From: Cyrtodaria siliqua
Taxonomy: Eukaryota; Mollusca; Bivalvia; Adapedonta; Hiatellidae
Length of the DNA: 64,000 nucleotides
Direction: 5' to 3'
NCBI GenBank assembly: GCA_037043455.1
Contig: JAWPHD010008247.1
Coordinates: 53,592-117,591 of the forward strand
Part shown: positions 57,491 to 64,000 of the stretch, piece after piece
Numbering within the stretch: position 1 is the first letter of the stretch
Layout: every line of letters starts with the position of its first letter
Program-made: the position numbers and the translations under genes
Notes under the pieces: model-generated
Databases searched by the model: none
What the model saw: the letters and a program-made list of their open reading frames with translations, nothing else
What the model was told of the DNA's origin: nothing

Positions 57491-58050
57491 ATCAAATCTA
57501 ACACTAGAGTAAAAAGATTAAAATCAGTTTAAAAAATAGGGTTTTATTGACAGAATTATCTTGATTTTGACGTTTGAGGAGCTCGACTATGGAATATGAA
57601 TTTCAGTACAAAATTAATATACCGTATATATCATATATGTTAAATGACATATTTTTGCTTGGAGAAAATGCAAAAAAAGGATCTTCTCGTGTATTGTCAT
57701 TTAGAAGAATTACCATTATGTGGGACGATCACAATATCTAAACAATCAAAATTAAAAAAGACGATGTTCACTAAAGGGTTTAATCTCATTAAGTTGATAA
57801 TAAACTGTTTTTGTATTCACAAGTTTAAACGTATACACGGCACTCTTGAAGTAATGTTCAAACAGTATACTATTAACACTTCGATTGATTAATCAATTAG
57901 ACTTAAAACCCAATTGCATAAAGGGAAATAAAATGTTGACTTGTCAATGTTTTCTTTATTCTACCATTTGGTTTAAATATTATATTGTTGAAATATAATA
58001 AACAATTAGTCATATGCATAAACGACTTGCCAAGAGTTATTCAAATGAAC
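57491..58050. other. Unassigned sequence
   Basis: A plus frame at 57644-57892 is unrecognised; AT-rich otherwise. Confidence 0.4.
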
Positions 58051-58140
58051 GTCTCCGTGGCCGAAGGGTTAACGACGCTGCGATGCGGCGTTGGAAGCCT
58101 TCTCGCCTCTCACCGCTGCGGGTTCGAATCCCACTGAAAT
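58051..58140 (+). ncRNA. tRNA-like SINE head (Ser/Leu-type, non-functional as tRNA)
   Basis: gtctccgtggccgaagggtt provides an A-box-like D-arm, a long middle follows, and gcgggttcgaatcccac is a T-arm with the B box ggttcgaatcc. The length of about 87 bases and long variable region suggest a Ser/Leu-type ancestor. The 5' gtctccg has no complementary 3' partner, so there is no acceptor stem; with the matching fragment at 23.9 kb this is better read as a tRNA-derived SINE head than a tRNA gene. Confidence 0.6.
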
Positions 58141-58480
58141 TCATTTTATGTTTTAAGAAATGTTCTGAATGTATGTAACTAGAACATGTAGAATGCTCTC
58201 TACGGCACGTTTGTTGCCTTCTGGGAACTTCTGTCAAAATGTACTACCTTTAACACAGTCTGCAGATTATGACATGGACTATGACCTTTATACATGTAAA
58301 TTCAGTTATTTAAGTGGCGATGTGCTTAAAGTTACATCAAGAAATAATCCAATTTTAAGTTAAATAAGCCCAGACTATGACCTTTACTGTGACCTTAATC
58401 TTCCTTTATCGATATGATTATTGTAGGGTCATGAAATGTATATACAGAAAATTCTATAACAAAACCTAGAGAACGTTCAT
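58141..58480. other. Unassigned sequence before the 68-bp satellite
   Basis: Two ctatgacctttactgtgacc-like words near 58285 and 58375; no gene. Confidence 0.5.
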
Positions 58481-59467
58481 TGAGTGGCATTGAGCTTCGT
58501 GTAGTAGTAAGGTAACGTGATTATTGTCATGTCAGATGTGTATATATCAGAGTGGCGTTGAGCTTCATGTAGTAGTAAGGTAACGTGATTATTGTCATGT
58601 CAGATGTCTATATATCAGTGTGTCATTGAGCTTCGTGTAGTAGTAAGGTAACATGATTATTGTCAGGTCAGATGTGTATATATCATAGTGGCATTGAGCT
58701 TTGTGTAGTAGTAAGGTAACGTGATTATTGTCATGTCAGATGTGTATATATCAGAGTGGCATTGAGCTTCATGTAGTAGTAAGGTAACGTGATTATTGTC
58801 AAGTCAGATGTGTATATATCAGAGTGGCATTGAGCTTCGTGTAGTAGTAAGGTAACGTGATTATTATCAAGTCAGGTGTGTATATATCAGAGTGGCATTG
58901 AGCTTCGTGTAGTAGTAAGATAACGTGATTATTGTCATGTCAGATGTGTATATATCAGAGTGGCATTGAGCTTCGTATAGTAGTAAGGTAACGTGATTAT
59001 TGTCATGTCAGATGTGTATATATCAGAGTGGCATTGAGCTTCATGTAGTAGTAAGGTAACGTGATTATTGTCATGTCAGATGTGTATATATCAGAGTGGC
59101 ATTGAGCTTCGTGTAGTAGTAAGGTAACGTGATTATTGTCATATCAGATGTGTATATTTCAGAGTGGCATTGAGCTTCATGTAGTAGTAAGGTAACGTGA
59201 TTATTGTCATGTCAGATGTGTATATATCAGCGTGGCATTGAGCTTCGTGTAGAAGTAAGGTAACATGATTATTGTCATGTCAGATGTGTATATATCAGAG
59301 TGGCATTGAGCTTCGTTTAGTAGTAAGGTAATGTGATTATTGTCATGTCACATGTGTATATATCAGAGTGGCATTGAGCTTCGTGTAGTAGTAATGTAAC
59401 GTGATTATTGTCATGTCAGATGTGTATATATCAGAGTGGCATTGAGCTTCGTGTAGTAGTAAGGTAA
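58481..59467. repeat. 68-bp satellite, main block
   Basis: About 14.5 copies of gtgtatatatcagagtggca followed by ttgagcttcgtgtagtagta, aggtaacgtgattattgtca and tgtcagat. Copies are very similar; alternation of cttcgt and cttcat is the commonest variant. Confidence 0.97.
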
Positions 59468-59697
59468 TATAAAAAGATCGGACATGGAAAGTAGCATTCA
59501 AGGAGGACAGTAAACCACAAAACACAGAAACAAACACGCAAACAGACAAACAAGAAGGCAAAAGCAATAATAAATGCAAACGACATCACAAACACAAAAA
59601 GGGTTGACAATAGGGCTACCGCCTTGGAACGGTCAGTGGCAAAGTAGGCCACTGGGGGTTTAAACCGGTTCTAGGGTGCACCAAACCTCACCAAACC
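59468..59697 (-). mobile_element. Dispersed element S1 inserted in the 68-bp satellite
   Basis: 230 bp starting tataaaaagatcggacatgg and ending ggtgcaccaaacctcacc plus aaacc. The satellite breaks off at aaggtaa and resumes with taacgtgat, so TAA (59465-59467 and 59698-59700) is duplicated or shared. This copy gives the clearest boundaries of the family. Confidence 0.85.
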
Positions 59698-60000
59698 TAA
59701 CGTGATCATTGTCATGTAAGATGTGTATATATCAGAGTGGCATTGAGCTTCATGTAGTAGTAAGGTAACGTGATTATTGTCATGTCAGATGTGTATATAT
59801 CAGAGTGGCATTGAGCTTCGTGTAGTAGTAAGGTAACGTGATTATTGTCATGTCAGATGTGTATATATCAGAGTGGCATTGAGCTTCGTGTAGTAGTAAG
59901 GTAACGTGATTATTGTCATATCAGATGTGTATATATCAGAGTGGCATTGAGCTTCGTGTAGTAGTAAGGTAACGTGATTATTGTCATGTCAGATGTGTAG
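59698..60000. repeat. 68-bp satellite, second block
   Basis: About 4.4 more copies in the same phase and orientation as 58481-59467. Confidence 0.96.
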
Positions 60001-61030
60001 TTTTAATTGTTAACATGGGTCAAAGGTTTAAATTTCTCTTGTTTTTTTTTTGTTGTTTTTGTTTTTATTTGCAATTATTTTAAAAGAAGTACTGAAGTGA
60101 ATGTTATGATGACAACCCATGCACAAGAGCCATTTTGGCCAGTAGAGCGTCCACAGGCCATATTTGGCCTCTTGTTGAATTGAAACTATTATTGGAACAA
60201 TACAATCAACAATCAGCAAAAATAATTATCATTATACTAAGAAGTGGAAAACAGTGACATCAAATTAATTATTTTGAAATTACCTCCATTTCAGTTTGGT
60301 AAAAATTTTGTTCACTAAATATTGGTTGGATTTTGTTTTATCGGCAAGATAAATGATAATAAAATATACTATTATTACCATGTGCGTTCGTTTATTTTGT
60401 CATGGTATTTCCTCAGTTGGTAGTATGTTGGCTTTGTTTGATAATTTATTTAAATACTGACACTGGAAGAGCTTTAGGCTTGATTAGCAATTCAGTTTAT
60501 TTGAGAGAAAAAAATTAACTGATCGACATGTTGCTACACAACGATACATTCACTGTTAGTTTACTTATGTTTTAATTTTAAGTTGCAAGCCATTATAACC
60601 ATGTACTGGTAAATTTTCGAACAGACATCAGTTGAAATATCACAACTCAGTTTTTAAATTAATATATTATCATAAACAACTATGAGATTATTAACTAAAC
60701 CAACAGTCTGGCAATGTATGTATTTGTTCATAGAGCGAGATAATTAAAGTAGTAATTTCTCTACTTGCTCCTCGAGGGAGTACAGAAAGTTACCCTCTCA
60801 GAGGCTGATCTTGATTTGAAATTACTTCAAATATCTGTAATGCCACACACTGGCACACAGATATATAACAAGCTAATTGTTGGTATGGTGCTTTAGGTCA
60901 TTTTCAACACTTCTTATGACGGTCGATTTTCTGTGGTGAAGGTAGAGAAAAAAAATATGACAGTCTACACCCTTCTATTTTAATCACGGTGGCGAATCCA
61001 ATTGACTTGTTTGTACTAAGACAGGGCGTA
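60001..61030. other. Unassigned sequence
   Basis: T-rich tract at 60040-60072. No recognised gene. Confidence 0.5.
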
Positions 61031-61039
61031 TTATGTTCA

Positions 61040-61680
61040 ATGTGGCGTCCGCCTGTCTGTTACGTTTTGCGATGTCCTCTTGCTAACTCAAACACTATGA
61101 AACTTGGAAATAATGTTTATGGTTATAGTATCTCGGTCAAGTTCGAAAAACAGCTCAATCGTCCAAGTAACAACGGAGTTATGGCCCTTTAATTATGAAA
61201 ATTGACAATTTTGCGATATCCGCCCTTTTAGTCGAACATTTATTATCCAATCCCTATGAAACTTGGAAATAATGTTTACGGGCATAATATCTCGGTCCAA
61301 GTTTGAAAACCAGCCAAATCGCCTCGGGTAACAACGGAGTTATGGCCCTTTATTGAAAATCGCCCCCGGTAACAACGGAGTTGTGGCCCTTTAATTATTG
61401 AAAGTGACAATGTTAACGATGTTAGCTCAATAACTTGAGTTATATGTTGTTTAATCTTCATGAAACTTCGGAATAATGTTTATGGGCATAACATCTAGGT
61501 CAGTTTTGGAACCATCCTGATCGTCCCGGTAACAACGGAGTAATGGCCATTTACTTATTGAAAATTTTGATGATGTCCGCTAAATAACTTTAATATTTGT
61601 TTTTCAATCTTGATGAAACTCGGTCAAGTTCGAAAACCAGACCAATCGCCCTGGTAACAACGGAGTTCGTATTATGTCGC
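61040..61680. repeat. About 150-bp degenerate repeat, 4 to 5 partial copies
   Basis: Recurring words: atgaaacttggaaataatgt, tatctcggtcaagttcgaaa, aaccagccaaatcg, taacaacggagttatggccc tttaatta. The two middle copies are overlapped or shortened near 61345-61385. Confidence 0.85.
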
Positions 61681-63020
61681 GGCACTAACCCTTACAATCA
61701 TTTATCACAGTTACAAACAAGAACAAAATGATGCAAAGCATCAATTCGCCGGCAATTCAACAGTTACTTCATGCATATTTAAAACATTTATTTTAATATA
61801 TTACCAATATCATATCAGGATATTTTGGTAAAACTAGTGCGTTTATAGTTCTTTACAAAAACAAAAGAGCTATCATTAATTACTTCTCCTTCCAGTGCAT
61901 GTTAGCAAACCTATGCACAAATATAATTCGCCGGCAGAATGGGCGTATTTTGTGTCCAATAGAGACTCTTGTTAATCGTAAAATGTAAACAGCACGCTTG
62001 ATTCAGATTTATAACTTTCTTAATATTTAACGAATTGTACTCGACTAAAACACAAGTACCCCTCCGCCGCAAAGAATAATTCCATGCATCCAGTACTTCC
62101 GGAGGACTAGCCCTCCGAAAGTGTCGGGATTTTTAAAGAAATCTATGACCGTATTCATTTTGGGAAGGCTAATCTTAGAAAGAAATGGAGGAATACATGT
62201 TTTTACCGTTTTCGGAGAAGATAAGATCTCAGTTTGTACAAGTATGTACGCTTTAGGTGAAGACAATTCTTTAAATGAAGTTATGAAGCAAAAACCTGAA
62301 TCGAGCGGGGTTTTTTTATATTTTTTTTGCCAAGAAACCGATCAAAAAGTCACGTGGTTTCGCCACCGTGTTAATAATATCTCAGGGGAACAATTAATTC
62401 TTACTGAGAGATTATTGGATCCGAATGTACGGACGGATAGACAGACAGGGGTTGACCCTATAGTATCCTCCGGTTTAAAACCGGTATGGGGACTAATAGA
62501 ATACAGGTAACATGTTTATATATTCTTGGTGTTATAGCACGGTTCTCAACAGAGCCATTGCCTGACGTTCCGTTTTGCATGTCACAGCCGCGGCGCCTAA
62601 AGTGACCGATTATCTTAACATTATGTACGCGCCAAAACACCAATAGCATATACTTAACTCAATTTATGTTCACAAAAACTGTAGTTACAGTGCAACGTAA
62701 TTGTTCATGATGTACATGTACTTTGAAATAGTGGAAAATTTACACCACCATCTCAAATCCTGAATCCGCATCTGCCATAAGTCACTGAATGAATTGAATG
62801 GGTTTAAGGCGCACCAACACATGAAAGGTTATATGGCGCCTAACAGGAATGAACGTGTCTCGGCTCAAACTCCATTTACATCAAGATACAATATGGAGAA
62901 TGGGCATAGAACCGTCTTACCTGCAGAACTGCATAGTTGCTGCAAATTCTATATACTCAATTTACGATAGAGCCACGGTTCAACGTGTCTATGAGAGGGG
63001 TGGGGGTGTGGGGATCATTG
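61681..63020. other. Unassigned, repeat-like; one 129-codon open frame
   Basis: Plus frame 62121-62510 is open but ends in RTDRQTGVDPIVSSGLKPVW, a translation of the cggacggatagacagacagg / cctccggtttaaaaccggta type of sequence that looks like dispersed mollusc repeat, so I do not call it a gene. Confidence 0.4.
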
Positions 63021-63022
63021 GT

Positions 63023-63045
63023 GGGGGGGGGGGGGGGGGGGGGGG
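63023..63045. repeat. Poly-G run of 23
   Basis: Uninterrupted G homopolymer, flanked by ggggatcatt-type words on both sides. Confidence 0.9.
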
Positions 63046-64000
63046 ATCATTACACTCACAATCCAGCAATACAAGTAAAACGTCCACACTATTTACGCGC
63101 TATTAACAGTTTAGTAAATACTTTATTGCAGATATGTTACAATACATCAATTCAACATCACAATTACGCAAATGGATTGAACTACAAGCTATTAAAAGTG
63201 ATATTAAATTCAATTAGATGTATATACGGGCTATTAATCAGTAACTTAGCACGTAATCGGACATATTACCACACAATCACGAGGTTCTGACCATATGTCA
63301 TTTACGATCCCTTTTGTTGTTTTATCTCGGCGTGACCCATGCAGTGGACGTGAAACCCCGGAGGACCCATGTACAAGCCTCATCGACGCCCACATATTCG
63401 TCGGTGCGTTCTTGGGGCAAGACACTTTCCCCTTAGCCCCCGTTGATTGGGACAGGATGGTAAAAACGGGCGGTCTCAGTGTATTTGAGTAAGGAAAGGA
63501 ACTTAATAAGCATTACGCTTCCGTTCCAATCCTTTATTTTGTTGTTATTGTATATATGTTTTACTTGTAAATACAATGAATAAAATATGTTTAAACTATT
63601 TCAGTCCTATTTTCCGAAAAAGAACCACAGGAATCCAGCTTTAATAATTTTTAGACACATATCTAAGAAATAATGGTGTATTACGTTCTCTGTGTGTAGG
63701 GCACGTTCCCGAATTCCGATCTATTATGTCCCCCATATATTTGGGCGGCTTTTAAAAATATTTTAAAAAAAAAAAAGAGAAAAGAGAAAAAAAGAGGGCA
63801 TCTTCTCCATGGTCATTCTGAATGTGAAGACTAACAACCTATGGCATTAGCGTCCTATTTCTGGAACTATTCAAGCATGCGGTTGCCCTTATATGAGCTA
63901 TTGACGTTGACCTTCCAGCGTTTCAATGTACTCTCTTTTTTTTTTTTTTTTTACATTCATAAGATTTTCAGTGGGAGCACGCCCACCGTAAACAACCGCC
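63046..64000. other. Unassigned; includes a repeat-like 65-codon frame
   Basis: 63295-63492 is open and GC-richer than its surroundings (cgtgaaaccccggaggac, gacactttccccttagcccc). Its word pattern is reminiscent of dispersed invertebrate repeats, not of a protein family I know. Near 63763-63795 and 63936-63952 there are A- and T-rich tracts. Confidence 0.35.

Noticed and set aside
58051..58140. Functional tRNA gene
   Set aside because: The A and B boxes are present but the 5' gtctccg has no complementary 3' strand, so no acceptor stem forms.
62121..62510. 129-codon frame as a gene
   Set aside because: Its C-terminal third translates a simple-repeat-like cggacggatagacagacagg stretch and no domain is recognisable.

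Overview
The window looks like intergenic, repeat-dominated DNA of a metazoan, most likely a mollusc and probably a bivalve. It is AT-rich, the coding remnants are eukaryotic (type II membrane glycosyltransferase, sushi/CCP modules, RNase H-bearing LINE), and there are no bacterial-style operons. Non-LTR retrotransposons, Penelope-like reverse transcriptase fragments, tRNA-derived SINEs and many kinds of minisatellite fill the sequence. The species call is inference; no search could be run.

Layout. 1-7028 is a minisatellite of 30-bp units that is open as a 10-residue repeat over long stretches but is broken by many frameshifts. 7295-9475 (minus) holds the only host-like gene of substance: one continuous reading frame with an N-terminal GT31 galactosyltransferase-like domain and a C-terminal DUF288 (STELLO-like) domain, interrupted by two in-frame stops and by no frameshift. 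9718-12590 is a decayed LINE (minus) that ends at a 36-bp inverted repeat. 12741-22265 is a nest: a Penelope-like reverse transcriptase fragment is split by a TA-flanked block whose ends are copies of one Tc1/mariner-type miniature element, followed by a 46-bp-type minisatellite that flips orientation and by a second, inverted Penelope-like copy.

23.7-30.4 kb is mostly tandem repeats (GATT, 48 bp, 76 bp, 39 bp, 16 bp and about 294 bp units), part of it inside a possible 2.7-kb foldback element. 30.4-33.6 kb holds an array of AAATGTAAAA motifs, a second decayed LINE (minus) and a 349-bp element with 32-bp terminal inverted repeats. 34.8-36.8 kb has a third Penelope-like copy with a SINE-like insertion and a duplicated 3' end. 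41-44.6 kb has further inverted Penelope-like pieces. 45.2-46.4 kb is a 96-bp array. 48059-49249 is a young, 5'-truncated I-type LINE with an intact RNase H frame and a 13-bp target duplication. 49.76-50.67 kb is the inverted counterpart of the 30.4-kb array. 51.4-52.4 kb is a 46-bp array. 52.5-57.5 kb contains decayed sushi/CCP exons. 58.4-60.0 kb is a 68-bp satellite with a dispersed element inserted in it. The rest is degenerate repeat or unrecognised sequence.

Nothing here forms a working multi-gene pathway. The points of most interest are the fused GT31-DUF288 frame, the long inverted repeat arms 20 kb apart, and the nested transposon history at 12.7-22.3 kb.
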